Origin: Nocardioides cavernae
Lineage (GTDB): Bacteria > Actinomycetota > Actinomycetes > Propionibacteriales > Nocardioidaceae
DNA length: 64,000 bases
NCBI RefSeq assembly: GCF_016907475.1
Contig: NZ_JAFBCA010000001.1
Coordinates: 620,001 to 684,000, forward strand
Direction of reading: 5' to 3'
The position numbers and the translations under genes are program-made. The notes below the pieces were generated by a model. The model was given only the letters and a program-made list of their open reading frames with translations, made no database searches and was not told where the DNA came from. Positions 12,839 to 22,315 of this stretch are shown here, in pieces (the first letter of the stretch is position 1; each line of letters begins with the position of its first letter).

Positions 12839-13414
12839 TCAGCCGTAGGTATCGCGCGGACCGCGACCGTCGCGGCTCGACAGCCGCCCCTTGGTCCAGC
12901 TCGGCAGGTGGGGTCCGAGCACCTCGATCAGGGTCACGGTGCCGTGCCCGAGCTCCTCGTTGAGACGTCGTACGACGGTGGGCGCGAGCAGCTTGAGCTG
13001 GGTGGCCCAGGCGGTCGAGTCGGTGCGCACCACCAGCCGGCCGTCGTCGAACGACTCCGGCGTGCAGTGGTCGGCCACCTCGTCGCCGACCAGCTCGGCC
13101 CACCGCCCGAAGACCCCTTGGACCTTGAGGTCGAGCTCCCAGCCGTGGTTGGCGATGAGCCGCCCCATCGCCTGGTCGAGCAGCTGCGGGTCGCGGTCGT
13201 CGGGTCGCGCGCCGGAGGACTTCGTGAACGTACGACGGCGGAAGGTCGAGGACTTCTTCCGTGGTTTGCCGCCCGGCGTGGCGCCCGCTGCCCGGGCCGC
13301 CGCGCGCGCCAGGTCGAGCCCGTCGGGCTGGTGCTCGGCAGCCGCGTCGCCCGGCGCGGGCTCGTCGGACACCCCTTCGGGGGTGGGGTCCGTGGGGCGG
13401 TCGTCAGTCGTCAC
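12839..13414 (-). CDS. dciA: DciA (DUF721) helicase-loading protein
   Basis: DUF721/DciA protein, the ancestral loader or manager of the replicative helicase DnaB in bacteria that lack DnaC/DnaI. Residues 1-70 are disordered and basic ([16 protein letters not shown]). The conserved domain spans about 75-180 and includes [42 protein letters not shown] and [11 protein letters not shown]. The GTG at 13414 gives 191 residues and overlaps recF by 11 bases, the usual actinobacterial arrangement. No dnaC-like gene is in the window, so DciA is the probable partner of the DnaB at 62135. Confidence 0.93.
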   Translation of the reverse strand: MTTDDRPTDPTPEGVSDEPAPGDAAAEHQPDGLDLARAAARAAGATPGGKPRKKSSTFRRRTFTKSSGARPDDRDPQLLDQAMGRLIANHGWELDLKVQGVFGRWAELVGDEVADHCTPESFDDGRLVVRTDSTAWATQLKLLAPTVVRRLNEELGHGTVTLIEVLGPHLPSWTKGRLSSRDGRGPRDTYG

Positions 13415-14570
13415 GGGTCACCGTGCCGTCCGCGACCAGGTAGCGGACGCCCTGGAGGGAGGCGGGCACGTCCGCGGCGACCGCGGCCGTCACCAGCACC
13501 TGCTCGGCACCAGCGACGAGCTCCGCCAGCTGCTGGCGTCGCTCGGCGTCGAGCTCGGCGAAGACGTCGTCGAGGACCAGGATCGGGTCGTCGCCGTCGG
13601 CGCGCAGCAGGTCGTACGACGCCAGTCGAAGCGCGAGCGCGAACGACCACGACTCCCCGTGGGAGGCGTAGCCCTTGACAGGCAGCCGCAGCTGCGGGTC
13701 GCCGAGGGAGAGCAGCAGCTCGTCGCGGTGCGGACCGACGAGGGAGATGCCGCGGTCGAGCTCCTCCTTGCGCCGGGCGGCGATCGCGTCGAGAAGCGCA
13801 GCCTCGAGCGGGTCGCGTGACCCCGGCTGCGCGACCTCCTCGACCGGCGGTTCACCCAGGTCGACGCTCGCGCGGTAGTCGATGTCGGCGTCGTCGCGGC
13901 TCGCACCGCGGGCGACCGCCTCGTAGGCCTTGCCGACGTAGGGGCGCAGGTCCTCGACCAGCCGCAGCCGGGCGCCGAGGATCTCGGCGCCGACGCGGGC
14001 CAGGTTGTCGTCCCAGATCTCGAGCGTGGACATCGCCGCGTCGCGCGACGAGCCACGGGCGACGCCGGCCGTCTTGAGGAGGCTGTTGCGCTGCTTGAGC
14101 ACCCGGTCGTAGTCGGCCCGCACGCCGGCCAGCCGCGGCGAGCGCAGGATCAGCAGGTCGTCCAGGAACTTGCGCCGGTCCGACGGGTCGCCCTTCACGA
14201 GCGTCAGGTCGTCGGGGGAGAAGACCACCGTGCGCACGAGGCCGACGATCTCGCGAGGACGGGGGAGGGGCGAGCGGTTGATCCGCGCGCGGTTGGCCCG
14301 CCCGGGGTTGAGCTCGACCTCGATCAGCGCCGGACGTCCCTCCTTCACCACGGACGCGCGGACGATCGCCTGGTCCGCGCCGGCCCGGACCAGCGGCGCG
14401 TCGGTCGCGACGCGGTGCGACGAGAGCCGCGAGAGGTAGTCGATCGCCTCGACCAGGTTGGTCTTGCCCTGGCCGTTGCGACCGATGAACGCCGTCGCCC
14501 CCGGCTCCAGCGCGACGTCGATGTCGGCGTAGGAGCGGAAGTCGTGCAGGGTCAGGTGCGCGACGTGCAC
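13404..14570 (-). CDS. recF: DNA replication/repair protein RecF
   Basis: RecF helps load RecA at gapped DNA through the RecFOR pathway. The 388-residue SMC-like ATPase has a Walker A motif at residues 30-37 (GRNGQGKT), a signature-like segment [14 protein letters not shown] and Walker [15 protein letters not shown] near the C-terminus. The GTG at 14570 ([18 protein letters not shown]) matches RecF N-termini; the frame is open further upstream but only through gnd. It starts seven bases after the gnd stop and overlaps dciA at its 3' end. Confidence 0.97.
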   Translation of the reverse strand: MHVAHLTLHDFRSYADIDVALEPGATAFIGRNGQGKTNLVEAIDYLSRLSSHRVATDAPLVRAGADQAIVRASVVKEGRPALIEVELNPGRANRARINRSPLPRPREIVGLVRTVVFSPDDLTLVKGDPSDRRKFLDDLLILRSPRLAGVRADYDRVLKQRNSLLKTAGVARGSSRDAAMSTLEIWDDNLARVGAEILGARLRLVEDLRPYVGKAYEAVARGASRDDADIDYRASVDLGEPPVEEVAQPGSRDPLEAALLDAIAARRKEELDRGISLVGPHRDELLLSLGDPQLRLPVKGYASHGESWSFALALRLASYDLLRADGDDPILVLDDVFAELDAERRQQLAELVAGAEQVLVTAAVAADVPASLQGVRYLVADGTVTRDD

Positions 14571-14577
14571 AGGGACA

Positions 14578-15555
14578 TCAGCTCTCGCCGGGCTCCTGGC
14601 CGCTGCCCGCACCGGCCTTCTTCGCCGTCTCCGACTGCTCGGCACCGGAGCTGCTGCCCTCGGCGTCGCCGCCCTTGGGTGCCGCGGAGCGGACCGCGTG
14701 GCCGCCGAACTGGTTGCGCATCGCCGCGACGGCCTTCATCGTCGGCGAGTCGTCCTGGCGGGAGACGAAGCGGGCGTAGAGCGCGGCGGTGATGGCCGGG
14801 GTCGCGACGGCGTGCTCGATGCCGGCCTCGACGGTCCAGCGTCCTTCGCCGGAGTCCTCGGCGTAGCCGGCGACCTTCGACAGGCCCGGGTCGTCGTCGA
14901 GCGCGGAGACCATGAGGTCGAGCAGCCACGAGCGGATGACCGTGCCCTCGCGCCAGGAGCGGAAGACCTCGGTGACGTTGTCGGTGAGCTCGGCCGCCTC
15001 GAGCAGCTCCCAGCCCTCGGCGTACGCCTGCATGATCGCGTACTCGATGCCGTTGTGGACCATCTTGGAGAAGTGCCCGGCGCCGACCTTGCCGGCGTGG
15101 ACCGAGCCGTAGTCGCCCTCGGGCTTGAGCGCGTCGAAGGCCGGCTGCACCTTCGCGATGTCGTCGCCGTCGCCGCCGTACATCAGGGCGTAGCCGTTCT
15201 CAAGGCCCCACACGCCACCGGAGACGCCGCAGTCGACGTAGCCGACCTTCTTCTCCGCCAGGAGCTCGGCGTTGGCGATGTCGTCGGTCCAGCGCGAGTT
15301 GCCGCCGTCGACCACCACGTCGCCCTCGCCCAGCAGGGCGGCGAGCTCCTTGACGGTCGCGCGGGTCGGATCGCCTGCGGGGACCATGATCCACACGACC
15401 TTGGGGCTCGGCAGTGCCTCGACGAGCGCCTCGAGCGAGTCGACGTCGCTGACGTCGGGGTTGCGGTCGTAGCCCACGACCGTGATTCCCGCGCGGCGCA
15501 TGCGCTCGCGCATGTTGCCGCCCATCTTGCCGAGTCCGACGAGTCCGATGTCCAT
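14578..15555 (-). CDS. gnd: 6-phosphogluconate dehydrogenase, decarboxylating
   Basis: Oxidises 6-phosphogluconate to ribulose 5-phosphate and CO2, giving reduced nicotinamide cofactor. The Rossmann nucleotide site [13 protein letters not shown] is at residues 4-16; the substrate region includes [17 protein letters not shown] and [18 protein letters not shown]. At 325 residues it is the short form common between dnaN and recF in actinobacteria. The ATG at 15555 agrees with family N-termini; a TAGTCT hexamer seven bases before it suggests a leaderless transcript and argues against the GTG at 15561. The last 25 residues are low-complexity (Gly, Ser, Glu). Confidence 0.95.
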   Translation of the reverse strand: MDIGLVGLGKMGGNMRERMRRAGITVVGYDRNPDVSDVDSLEALVEALPSPKVVWIMVPAGDPTRATVKELAALLGEGDVVVDGGNSRWTDDIANAELLAEKKVGYVDCGVSGGVWGLENGYALMYGGDGDDIAKVQPAFDALKPEGDYGSVHAGKVGAGHFSKMVHNGIEYAIMQAYAEGWELLEAAELTDNVTEVFRSWREGTVIRSWLLDLMVSALDDDPGLSKVAGYAEDSGEGRWTVEAGIEHAVATPAITAALYARFVSRQDDSPTMKAVAAMRNQFGGHAVRSAAPKGGDAEGSSSGAEQSETAKKAGAGSGQEPGES

Positions 15556-15562
15556 GGTCACG

Positions 15563-15568
15563 AGACTA
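15563..15568 (-). promoter_or_regulatory. -10 element, leaderless, gnd-recF-dciA
   Basis: TAGTCT on the minus strand ends seven bases before the gnd ATG, with no Shine-Dalgarno sequence between. It probably drives gnd, recF and dciA, which are tightly packed. Confidence 0.5.
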
Positions 15569-15606
15569 GCCGTGAGCGAGGAACGAGCGCACGGCGTGTC
15601 GAGGGA

Positions 15607-15661
15607 GGTCGAGTGGCACCGCGAGTGAGCCTGCGAGCTCGCGACGTGCTGTACCGAGACC
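15607..15661. repeat. dispersed intergenic repeat, copy 1
   Basis: Begins GGTCGAGTGGC and ends GTACCGAGACC, with a complex internal inverted repeat. It belongs to a family of four intergenic copies (others at 24513, 27407 and 52707) with ends GGTYGAGTRGC and GTAYCGARACC. This copy lies between dnaN and gnd. Confidence 0.55.
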
Positions 15662-15667
15662 CACCGA

Positions 15668-16804
15668 TTACGACAGGAGCCTTCGCGGCATCAGCAAGTA
15701 GCGGAACGACCCCGTGGTGTCGTCGGCATCAGTGCCCGAGATGACCACGGGCTTGGTCGCCTGGGTGAAGGCGAGGTCGACCATCTCCCCGTCGATGGCA
15801 GTGAGGCCGTCGAGCAGGAACTGCGGGTTGAAGCCGGTGGTGAGGTCGTCGCCGTTGATGTCGGCGTCCACGGCCTCGGTCGCCATCGCCTCGTCGCCGG
15901 AGCCGGCGTCGAGCACGATCTGGTTGTCGCCGAACTTCATCTGCACCGCGGTGTTGCGCTCGGCGACCAGCGCGACGCGCTTGACGGTCTCGATCAGGTC
16001 GGCCTTGCTGACCTTGGCCACGGTGAGGTGCTCGGCCGGGAAGAGCGAGCGCACCTTGGGGAACTCGCCGTCGAGCAGCCGCGTGGTGGTGCGACGTACG
16101 CCGCCCAGGCCGGTGCCCTCGAACCCGATCAGGCCCTCGCCGGTGCCGCTCGAGCTCAGTGCGATCGTCACCTCGGCGCCGGAGGTGAGCGACTTGGCGG
16201 TGTCGCCGAGCACCTTGGCCGGCACGAGAGCGGCGACCGACTCGTCGGGGGACTGGGGGTTCCAGGTGAGCTCGCGGTGCGAGAGGCGGAAGCGGTCGGT
16301 GGCGAGGAGCGCCATGGTCGAGCCGTCGATCTCGATCCGTACGCCGGTGAGCACCGGCAGCATGTCGTCGCGGCCGGCCGCGGTCACGGCCTGCGCGACG
16401 GCGTGGGCGAAGTCGGCGCTGGAGACGGTGCCGGTGGCCGAGGGCATCTCCGGCAGCGTCGGGTAGTCGGAGACCGGCATGGTCTGCAGGCTGAAGCGCG
16501 CGGACCCGCAGGTGAGCGAGACGCGCGGACCGTCGAGGGTCAGCTCGACCGGCTTGGCCGGCAGGCTGCGGCAGATGTCAGCGAGGAGGCGTCCGCTCAC
16601 CAGCGCCTTGCCCTCGTCGTTGACCTCGGCGGAGAGCGTGGCGCGGGCCGAGGTCTCGTAGTCGAACGTCGAGAGCACCAGCCCGGCGTCGTTCGCCTCG
16701 ATCAGCAGACCGGCCAGGACCGGCGAGCTGGGGCGGACCGGCAGGCTGCGGGCAGCCCAGGCAACGGCATCGGCGAAGACGTCGCGTTCGACGCGGAACT
16801 TCAC
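15668..16804 (-). CDS. dnaN: DNA polymerase III sliding clamp
   Basis: Beta clamp that tethers polymerase III to DNA and binds many replication and repair proteins. The 378-residue length and three repeated domains are typical; conserved segments include KFRVERDVFADAVAWAARSL at the start, VSDYPTLPEMP in the middle and YLLMPRRLL at the C-terminus (the YxxMP[MI]RL-like end). The GTG at 16804 has GAGGAGA a few bases upstream, which rules out the longer in-frame extension. It is the first gene to the left of oriC. Confidence 0.98.
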   Translation of the reverse strand: MKFRVERDVFADAVAWAARSLPVRPSSPVLAGLLIEANDAGLVLSTFDYETSARATLSAEVNDEGKALVSGRLLADICRSLPAKPVELTLDGPRVSLTCGSARFSLQTMPVSDYPTLPEMPSATGTVSSADFAHAVAQAVTAAGRDDMLPVLTGVRIEIDGSTMALLATDRFRLSHRELTWNPQSPDESVAALVPAKVLGDTAKSLTSGAEVTIALSSSGTGEGLIGFEGTGLGGVRRTTTRLLDGEFPKVRSLFPAEHLTVAKVSKADLIETVKRVALVAERNTAVQMKFGDNQIVLDAGSGDEAMATEAVDADINGDDLTTGFNPQFLLDGLTAIDGEMVDLAFTQATKPVVISGTDADDTTGSFRYLLMPRRLLS

Positions 16805-17210
16805 AAGGGTCTCCTCGACGAGAGGTGGTGCGGGCAACGAGCGGCTGCACGCGGGCGGGAACCACACGCGTGCACGTGGGAAGTGCATCCTGCCACGCGC
16901 TGTCGAGCCCGCGGCAGGGTTCTCCCCAGAGTGAGGGCGGTCAGGTGTTTGCGGGAGATCGGACCAGTGTTGAGGTTCATAGTCGTCGTAGGGTCCGTGG
17001 AAAGTGTGGACAAGGAACGTTTGCGCAGGTCAGCGGCCGGTAAGCCTGTGGATGACAGGTGTGGACACTGATCGACGCCACTGGCGTGAGGTGTGGACGG
17101 CGTCGCGGTTCGTGTCGTTCGTCCCGATGAGTGCACAGGGGCTGGGGACGACGCGGCGGACCGAACCACAAGTTCTCCACACACCGAGCACCTCGCCGGC
17201 GGTTCGGACG
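16805..17210. other. oriC: origin of replication oriC (dnaN-dnaA spacer)
   Basis: This 406-base gap has no gene and carries a DnaA-box cluster. TGTGGACAA (17005-17013) and TTCTCCACA (17173-17181) fit the consensus; TGTGGATGA (17047-17055) and TGTGGACAC (17060-17068) differ at one base; TGTGGACGG (17092-17100) at two. A 21-base element at 17018-17038 recurs upstream of dnaA and dnaB. The spacer between dnaN and dnaA is the standard origin position in actinobacteria. The stretch around 16970-16990 (GTTGAGGTTCATAG) is relatively AT-rich and may include the unwinding site. The boundaries are those of the spacer, not proven ends. Confidence 0.85.
17018..17038 (+). repeat. origin-associated 21-base element, copy A
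   Basis: Begins CGTTTGCGCAGGTCAGCG and continues for three more bases (GCC). It starts four bases after a perfect DnaA box and is identical over 21 bases to 61837-61857 upstream of dnaB. Confidence 0.75.
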
Positions 17211-18674
17211 TCAGGCCTGGCGGGCCTGCATCTTCACGCGGTTGGTGAGCTCGCTGACCTGGTTGAAGACTGCGCGGCGCTCGGCGAGAAGCTGGCGGAT
17301 CTTGCGGTCGGCGTACATCACCGTCGTGTGGTCGCGGCCGCCGAACTCGCGTCCGATCTGCGGGAGCGACATCGAGGTGAGCTCGCGACACAGGTACATG
17401 CCGATCTGGCGGGCCATCACCAGGTGCCGCCCGCGGGAGGGGCCGGTGAGGTCCTCGAGCGAGACGCCGAAGTAGGCGGCGGTCTGGGCGATGATCAGCG
17501 CGTGCGTGATCTCGGGCTCGCCGCCCTCGGGGATCAGGTCCTTGAGCACGATCTCGGCCAGGGTCATGTCGACCTCCTGGCGGTTGAGGTTGGCGAACGC
17601 CGTCACCCGGATCAGCGCGCCCTCGAGCTCGCGGATGTTGGTCTGGATCTTCGACGCGATGAACTCGAGCACGTCCGGCGGCGCCGTGAGCCGGTCCATC
17701 GCGGCCTTCTTGCGCAGGATCGCGATGCGGGTCTCGAGGTCCGGCGGCTGGACGTCGGTGATGAGGCCCCACTCGAACCGGTTGCGCAGCCGGTCCTCCA
17801 GCGCCTCGAGCCGCTTGGGCGCGCGGTCGGAGGTCAGCACGATCTGCTTGTTGGCGTTGTGGAGGGTGTTGAACGTGTGGAAGAACTCCTCCTGGGTCTG
17901 CGTCTTGCCCTCGAGGAACTGGATGTCGTCGATCAGCAGGACGTCGACATCGCGGTAGCGGCGCTTGAACCGGTCCTGCCGGTCGTCGCGGATCGCGTTG
18001 ATGAACTCGTTGGTGAACTCCTCGCTGGAGACGTAGCGCACCTTGGCGTTGCTGTAGAGGCTGCGCACGTAGTGGCCGATCGCGTGCAGGAGGTGGGTCT
18101 TGCCCAGGCCTGACTCCCCGTAGACCAGGAGCGGGTTGTAGGCCTTGCCCGGTGCCTCGGCGACGGCCACGGCAGCGGCGTGCGGGAACCGGTTGGACGA
18201 GCCGATGACGAAGGTCTCGAAGGTGTACTTCGGGTTGAGGCGGGTCTCCAGGGCCGAGGGCCGGCGCTCGCCGCTGACGCCGACCGGCTCGTGCGGCTCG
18301 ATCGTGACCGGAGCGGGGGGCTCGTACGCCGTCTGGATGTTTGTCGACAAAGAGACAGATCGATCTGTCGATTCGTCGATGTGCGGCTGGGCCTCCGCCT
18401 CGAGCGCCGGGTTGACCGTCACGAGCATCCGGATCTCGCGACCGAAGCCCTCGGTCAGCGCGTCCTCGATGTGGTTGCGCAGCCGGCCCTCGAGCTGGTT
18501 GCGGGTGAAGTCGTTGGGCACGGCGATGATCGCCGTGTTCTCGTGCAAGGTCATCGGGACGCTCGGTCGCAGCCAGGCCCGCTGGTTGGGCTGGAGGTCC
18601 TCGACGATCTGCTGCCACGCCGTCCCGAGATCTACCTGCTGATCGTCCACCCGGACCGCCTTCGCTTCCACCAT
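17211..18674 (-). CDS. dnaA: chromosomal replication initiator DnaA
   Basis: AAA+ initiator that binds DnaA boxes at oriC and opens the duplex. Domain I is at the N-terminus ([20 protein letters not shown]); the linker domain II covers about residues 90-150; the AAA+ domain has Walker [14 protein letters not shown] and Walker [14 protein letters not shown]; domain IV ends with the DNA-binding signature [14 protein letters not shown]. It has 487 residues from the ATG at 18674. Residues 99-112 are encoded by an AT-richer palindromic repeat also found at 24624, read in frame through the linker. The transcript points toward oriC, as is standard. Confidence 0.98.
   Translation of the reverse strand: MVEAKAVRVDDQQVDLGTAWQQIVEDLQPNQRAWLRPSVPMTLHENTAIIAVPNDFTRNQLEGRLRNHIEDALTEGFGREIRMLVTVNPALEAEAQPHIDESTDRSVSLSTNIQTAYEPPAPVTIEPHEPVGVSGERRPSALETRLNPKYTFETFVIGSSNRFPHAAAVAVAEAPGKAYNPLLVYGESGLGKTHLLHAIGHYVRSLYSNAKVRYVSSEEFTNEFINAIRDDRQDRFKRRYRDVDVLLIDDIQFLEGKTQTQEEFFHTFNTLHNANKQIVLTSDRAPKRLEALEDRLRNRFEWGLITDVQPPDLETRIAILRKKAAMDRLTAPPDVLEFIASKIQTNIRELEGALIRVTAFANLNRQEVDMTLAEIVLKDLIPEGGEPEITHALIIAQTAAYFGVSLEDLTGPSRGRHLVMARQIGMYLCRELTSMSLPQIGREFGGRDHTTVMYADRKIRQLLAERRAVFNQVSELTNRVKMQARQA
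18341..18372. repeat. palindromic repeat inside dnaA, copy 1
   Basis: Contains the palindromes TTGTCGACAA and GACAGATCGATCTGTC. It matches 24624-24655 at 28 of 32 positions. Inside dnaA it is read in frame as part of [14 protein letters not shown] in linker domain II, with codons such as TCT, TTG, ACA and GAT that are rare in the neighbouring genes. Confidence 0.7.
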
Positions 18675-18833
18675 GTCGTCGTGCTCGTGTGCTGCTCTGG
18701 ATCCGGCCTCGCAGGGGCGGCGCCACCGATGTGACCGGTGAGGCTTCCACAGAGTTGTCCACAAGCTGTGAACTGCCGGGCCCGATCCGTGGGATCAGAC
18801 CCCCACGGCCGCAACGGCTGGTGATCCTTCCAG

Positions 18834-18854
18834 CGTTTCCGCAGGTCAGAGACC
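18834..18854 (+). repeat. origin-associated 21-base element, copy C
   Basis: CGTTTCCGCAGGTCAGAG and three further bases; 18 of 21 positions match the oriC copy. The nearest perfect DnaA box is about 70 bases away, at 18755. Confidence 0.6.
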
Positions 18855-19007
18855 GATTCGAGCGGTCTGTGACCCAGATCACATGGCGTGCTGGACCCTG
18901 GTCGGACCGGGGTCGGGACGGACCGCGGAGGCCTTGAACGTAACAACCGGTGGAGGCGTGGAGCAAGATGTCATCCACAGGCAGGCCAGCAGGGGCGGCT
19001 CGTGGGT

Positions 19008-19037
19008 TTGACCCCCACTTCGCCCGCCGCGTACCGT
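19008..19037 (+). promoter_or_regulatory. rpmH operon promoter
   Basis: TTGACC (19008-19013), an 18-base spacer and TACCGT (19032-19037), which fits a housekeeping actinobacterial promoter. It would give a leader of about 135 bases before rpmH. Confidence 0.55.
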
Positions 19038-19178
19038 TGGCCGGTCGCTCCCCGTCGACGGGTGCCGCATGTCCACGATCCGCCGCCTGGCGGCCGCGCG
19101 GACGGGCGGTCCCGGTTGAACGACCAGCACTGACGCCGTGTGGAGTGGACATCCCTCGAAACCTTCGGAGAAATAGCC

Positions 19179-19316
19179 GTGAGCAAGCGTACGTACCAGC
19201 CGAACAACCGTCGCCGTCACAAGGTGCACGGCTTCCGCCTGCGCATGCGGACCCGTGCCGGCCGCGCCATCCTGTCGGGCCGACGCCGCAAGGGCCGCAA
19301 GAGCCTGGCCGTCTGA
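19179..19316 (+). CDS. rpmH: 50S ribosomal protein L34
   Basis: Very basic 45-residue ribosomal protein of the large subunit: [18 protein letters not shown] at the start and RKGRKSLAV at the end, a full match in length and pattern to bL34. The GTG at 19179 has GGAG nine bases upstream. It heads the rpmH-rnpA-yidD-yidC-jag-rsmG block, the conserved right arm of the origin region. Confidence 0.98.
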   Translation: MSKRTYQPNNRRRHKVHGFRLRMRTRAGRAILSGRRRKGRKSLAV

Positions 19317-19341
19317 CGGCCAGAGCCCGCGGCACACGCCG

Positions 19342-19695
19342 TTGCTCTCCGCTGTCCACCGCCTCACCACCGCTGACGGTTTCCGCCGCACGGTGCGTCA
19401 GGGGCGACGCGCCGGTTCGACGACCCTCGTGGTCCACCTGTGGGTGGACCGGGACGCGGCACCGGCGCCGGCGCAGGTGGGGTTCACGGTCGGCAAGGCT
19501 GTCGGCAACGCCGCCACGCGAAACCGTGTGAAGAGACGACTTCGGCACCTGACCCGGGAACACCTCGCTGCACTCGAGGAGCTCCCGGGTCGTGCTGCGC
19601 TCGTGGTTCGTGCCCTGCCGGCCGCATCCGAGGCGTCGTACGCCTCCCTCGGTGCCGACCTCGCCCGTACCCTGAGCAGGGTGAGCTCGCCATGA
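19342..19695 (+). CDS. rnpA: ribonuclease P protein component
   Basis: Protein subunit of RNase P, which matures tRNA 5' ends. The RnpA signature [11 protein letters not shown] is present, preceded by [19 protein letters not shown] at 19342 ([16 protein letters not shown]) gives 117 residues, the normal length; the frame remains open upstream but only over rpmH sequence. The gene begins 25 bases after rpmH and its stop overlaps the yidD ATG (ATGA). The start codon choice rests on family N-termini and is less certain than the gene itself. Confidence 0.96.
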   Translation: MLSAVHRLTTADGFRRTVRQGRRAGSTTLVVHLWVDRDAAPAPAQVGFTVGKAVGNAATRNRVKRRLRHLTREHLAALEELPGRAALVVRALPAASEASYASLGADLARTLSRVSSP

Positions 19696-19952
19696 AACAC
19701 CTCCTCATCGGCTTCATCCGCGCGTGGCGCTTCGCGATCAGCCCGCTCTACGGCCAGGTCTGCCGTTACCACCCGAGCTGCTCGGCGTACGCCCTCGAGG
19801 CCGTCACCGAGCACGGCTCGATCCGCGGCACCTGGCTCGCCGTACGCCGTCTCTCCCGCTGCCACCCGTGGGCCGCCGGCGGCTACGACCCCGTTCCCCC
19901 CCGCGCCGGATCGGCCGGCCAGTCCACGTCCACTGCAACTCGAGGAGCATGA
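19692..19952 (+). CDS. yidD: membrane protein insertion efficiency factor YidD
   Basis: An 86-residue YidD protein. Conserved features are [14 protein letters not shown], the cysteine-containing [15 protein letters not shown] and [17 protein letters not shown]. It aids insertion of inner-membrane proteins together with YidC. The ATG overlaps the rnpA stop and the stop codon is followed immediately by the yidC start, so translation is probably coupled along the operon. Confidence 0.96.
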   Translation: MKHLLIGFIRAWRFAISPLYGQVCRYHPSCSAYALEAVTEHGSIRGTWLAVRRLSRCHPWAAGGYDPVPPRAGSAGQSTSTATRGA

Positions 19953-20924
19953 GTGCTCGACTTCTTCAGCACCATCGGCGGCGCGATCATGGCGCCGCTC
20001 TACTACGTCATCTCGGCGGTGCTGGTCGGCTTCCACAAGCTGTTCGGCTCGGTGTTCGGCCCGGAGACCGGGATCGCGTGGGTGCTGTCGATCATCGGGC
20101 TGACGCTCGTGATCCGCATGGCGTTGATCCCGTTGTTCGTCAAGCAGATCAAGTCCAGCCGCAACATGCAGCTCATCCAGCCCAAGGTGCGCGAGCTGCA
20201 GAAGAAGTACGGCCACGACCGTGAGCGTCTCGCGCAGGAGACGATGAAGCTCTACAAGGACTCGGGCACCAACCCGTTTGCGTCCTGCCTGCCGATCCTC
20301 CTGCAGATGCCGATCTTCCTGGCGCTGTTCCGCCTGATCGACCAGGCCGCGAAGAACCCTCAGGATCCCAAGGGCCTGATGACGGTCACGCTCAACGAGC
20401 AGTTCGGCGACGCGGTGTTCCTCGGCGCGAAGATCTCCGACACGTTCCTCAACACCGACGACATCGGCGTGCGGGTGCTCGCCGCCGTGCTGGTGCTCGC
20501 CATGACGGCGACGACGTTCCTCACCCAGCGCCAGCTGATGAGCAAGAACATGCCGGCCGATGCCCTCTCCGGCCCCTACGCCCAGCAGCAGAAGATGCTG
20601 CTCTACGTCCTCCCGGTCGTCTTCGCCGTCGGTGGTATCGCCTTCCCGATCGGTGTCCTCTTCTACTGGACCACGTCGAACCTCTGGACCATGGGCCAGC
20701 AGTTCTACGTCATCCGCAACAACCCGGCTCCCGGCACCCCCGCGGCTGCGGCCAAGGAGGACCGAGACCGGGCGAAGGCCGCTCGCAAGGGGCAGAAGAC
20801 TCCCGCGCAGATCGAGGAGGAGCGCCTCGCCGCCGAGGCCGAGGCCCGCCGCGCGGAGAAGTCGGACACCCGCCAGCAGCCCCAGCGGCAGTCCAAGTCC
20901 CAGCGCAGCAAGAAGAAGCGCTGA
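19953..20924 (+). CDS. yidC: membrane protein insertase YidC
   Basis: YidC/Oxa1 insertase that places proteins in the cytoplasmic membrane, alone or with SecYEG. The 323-residue gram-positive-type form has no large periplasmic domain. Helices lie at about 10-30, 45-65, 105-125, 175-195 and 220-250; the conserved positively charged groove is preceded by LTLVIRMALIPLFVKQIKSS. The C-terminal 60 residues are Lys/Arg/Gln rich (KSQRSKKKR), which in this family contacts the ribosome. The GTG at 19953 directly follows the yidD stop, with CGAGGAGC just upstream. Confidence 0.97.
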   Translation: MLDFFSTIGGAIMAPLYYVISAVLVGFHKLFGSVFGPETGIAWVLSIIGLTLVIRMALIPLFVKQIKSSRNMQLIQPKVRELQKKYGHDRERLAQETMKLYKDSGTNPFASCLPILLQMPIFLALFRLIDQAAKNPQDPKGLMTVTLNEQFGDAVFLGAKISDTFLNTDDIGVRVLAAVLVLAMTATTFLTQRQLMSKNMPADALSGPYAQQQKMLLYVLPVVFAVGGIAFPIGVLFYWTTSNLWTMGQQFYVIRNNPAPGTPAAAAKEDRDRAKAARKGQKTPAQIEEERLAAEAEARRAEKSDTRQQPQRQSKSQRSKKKR

Positions 20925-20989
20925 CCCAGACCTCCCTGACGACGCTCGCAAGGGTGTCGTCGCACCTGATCGAGAAGCAGGAGACGCAC

Positions 20990-21541
20990 GTGAGTGAGCA
21001 GTTGACAGACGGCGAGACCGTCGCCGAGACGACCGAGAACGACGAGCCGACCAGCGAGTCCACCGGCGCGGCACGACCTTCCAAGGTGCAGCGCCTCGAG
21101 CACGAGGGCGACATCGCGGCGGACTACCTCGAGGAGCTCCTCGACATCGCGGACCTCGATGGTGACCTCGACATGGACGTGGAGGGTGATCGAGCGAGCG
21201 TGCAGATCGGCGGCGCCGACCTGAGCCAGCTCGTCGGTCGCAACGGCGAGGTGCTGGAGGCGCTCCAGGAGCTCACCCGGCTCGCGGTCTACCGCGAGAC
21301 CGGCGAGCGGTCGCGCCTCATGCTGGACGTCGACGGGCACCGCGCGCAGCAGCGTGAGCGGCTCGTTGCCCTGGCCGAGACGTCGATCGCCGAGGTGAAG
21401 GAGTCCGGCGAGTCCGTGTCGCTGGAGCCGATGAGTGCGTTCGAGCGCAAGGTCGTCCACGACGCGGTGTCGGCTGCCGGCCTGACGTCGGAGTCCGAGG
21501 GCGCCGAGCCCAAGCGTCACGTGGTGATCCTCCCGGCGTGA
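20990..21541 (+). CDS. jag: Jag/KhpB KH-R3H RNA-binding protein
   Basis: RNA-binding protein of the Jag/KhpB group, often linked to cell-wall growth and YidC. The KH domain lies at about residues 45-110 (LVGRNGEVLEALQELTRLA with its GxxG-like loop GRNG) and the R3H domain at about 120-175 (LEPMSAFERKVVHDAV). The N-terminal 35 residues are acidic and disordered. The GTG at 20990 has CAGGAG seven bases upstream, preferred over a GTG at 20954. The stop overlaps the rsmG start by four bases. Confidence 0.94.
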   Translation: MSEQLTDGETVAETTENDEPTSESTGAARPSKVQRLEHEGDIAADYLEELLDIADLDGDLDMDVEGDRASVQIGGADLSQLVGRNGEVLEALQELTRLAVYRETGERSRLMLDVDGHRAQQRERLVALAETSIAEVKESGESVSLEPMSAFERKVVHDAVSAAGLTSESEGAEPKRHVVILPA

Positions 21542-22314
21542 GCGACGACGTTTCACGTGAAACCGGTGGGTCGAGTGGGCCCCCCGGGCCCGTATCGAGA
21601 CCACCCTCCGTGCCGCCCGAGGCGCGGAGGGTGTTCGCGTCCGACCGCCTCGCGCTAGCCGAGCGCTACACCGAGCTGCTGGCCACCGAAGGCGTCCTCC
21701 GCGGGCTGATCGGTCCCCGCGAGGCCCCGCGGCTGTGGGAGCGCCACGTCCTCAACTCGGCAGTGCTCGGTGAGGCGGTGCCGGACGGTGCTTCTGTCTG
21801 CGACGTCGGCACCGGCGCCGGTCTCCCGGGCCTGGTGCTGGCGATCGCCCGGCCGGACCTCGCGGTGACACTGGTGGAGCCGCTTCTGCGACGTACGACG
21901 TTCCTCGACGAGGTCGTGGCGGAGCTGGAGCTCAGCCACGTGACGGTCGTGCGCGGTCGTGCCGAGGACCTGCACGGCACGGCGACCTTCGACATCGTCA
22001 CCTCGCGTGCCGTCGCCCCTCTCGAGCGGCTGCTCGGCTGGTCGATGCCGCTCGTGTCCCCCACTGGCGCGACGGTGGCCATGAAGGGTCGCTCGGTCCA
22101 CGACGAGATCGCGGAGACGCGGGGCTTCTTGTCCACGTGGCGTTGCGGCGAGCCCGAGGTCTTCGAAGTGGGCGCCGGACTGCTTGATCCCCCCACCACG
22201 GTGGTGCGGGTGCCGTGGGCCGACCCATCCCGGATAGGTTGGCCCCTTGCCCGGAATCCCAAGCGGCGCCCCGGGCGTCGGGACCGTTCTGCGGTCGAGC
22301 GAGAGGTGAGCTGA
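21538..22314 (+). CDS. rsmG: 16S rRNA (guanine-N7) methyltransferase RsmG
   Basis: Methylates G527 (Escherichia coli numbering) of 16S rRNA; loss can give low-level streptomycin resistance. The SAM-binding motif is CDVGTGAGLPGLVLAI, followed by VTLVEPLLRRTTFL and the later ATVAMKGRS. It has 258 residues from the GTG at 21538. Residues 5-9, VSRET, are encoded by a parS site. The last 20 residues are basic. parA begins two bases after the stop. Confidence 0.96.
   Translation: MSDDVSRETGGSSGPPGPVSRPPSVPPEARRVFASDRLALAERYTELLATEGVLRGLIGPREAPRLWERHVLNSAVLGEAVPDGASVCDVGTGAGLPGLVLAIARPDLAVTLVEPLLRRTTFLDEVVAELELSHVTVVRGRAEDLHGTATFDIVTSRAVAPLERLLGWSMPLVSPTGATVAMKGRSVHDEIAETRGFLSTWRCGEPEVFEVGAGLLDPPTTVVRVPWADPSRIGWPLARNPKRRPGRRDRSAVEREVS
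21550..21563. promoter_or_regulatory. parS site 1
   Basis: Perfect 14-base core GTTTCACGTGAAAC near the start of rsmG. ParB binds such sites to load onto DNA and spread. It is read as VSRET in the RsmG N-terminus. Confidence 0.93.
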
Positions 22315-22315
22315 G

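Larger units (their letters stand above)
18675..19178. promoter_or_regulatory. dnaA-rpmH divergent regulatory region
   Basis: This 504-base gap holds no convincing gene. It contains one perfect DnaA box (TTGTCCACA, 18755-18763), a near box (TCATCCACA, 18971-18979) and a diverged copy of the origin-associated 21-base element. DnaA probably regulates its own gene here. A weak dnaA promoter candidate on the minus strand is TTGCTC (18961-18966), 18 bases, TACGTT (18937-18942). The rightward rpmH promoter is listed separately. Short frames across this stretch lack coding character. Confidence 0.6.

Noticed and set aside
16801..19563. Open frame of 920 codons across oriC and dnaA on the minus strand
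   Set aside because: It crosses the DnaA-box region and reads dnaA in the wrong frame; the dnaA frame carries all the AAA+ and domain IV motifs.
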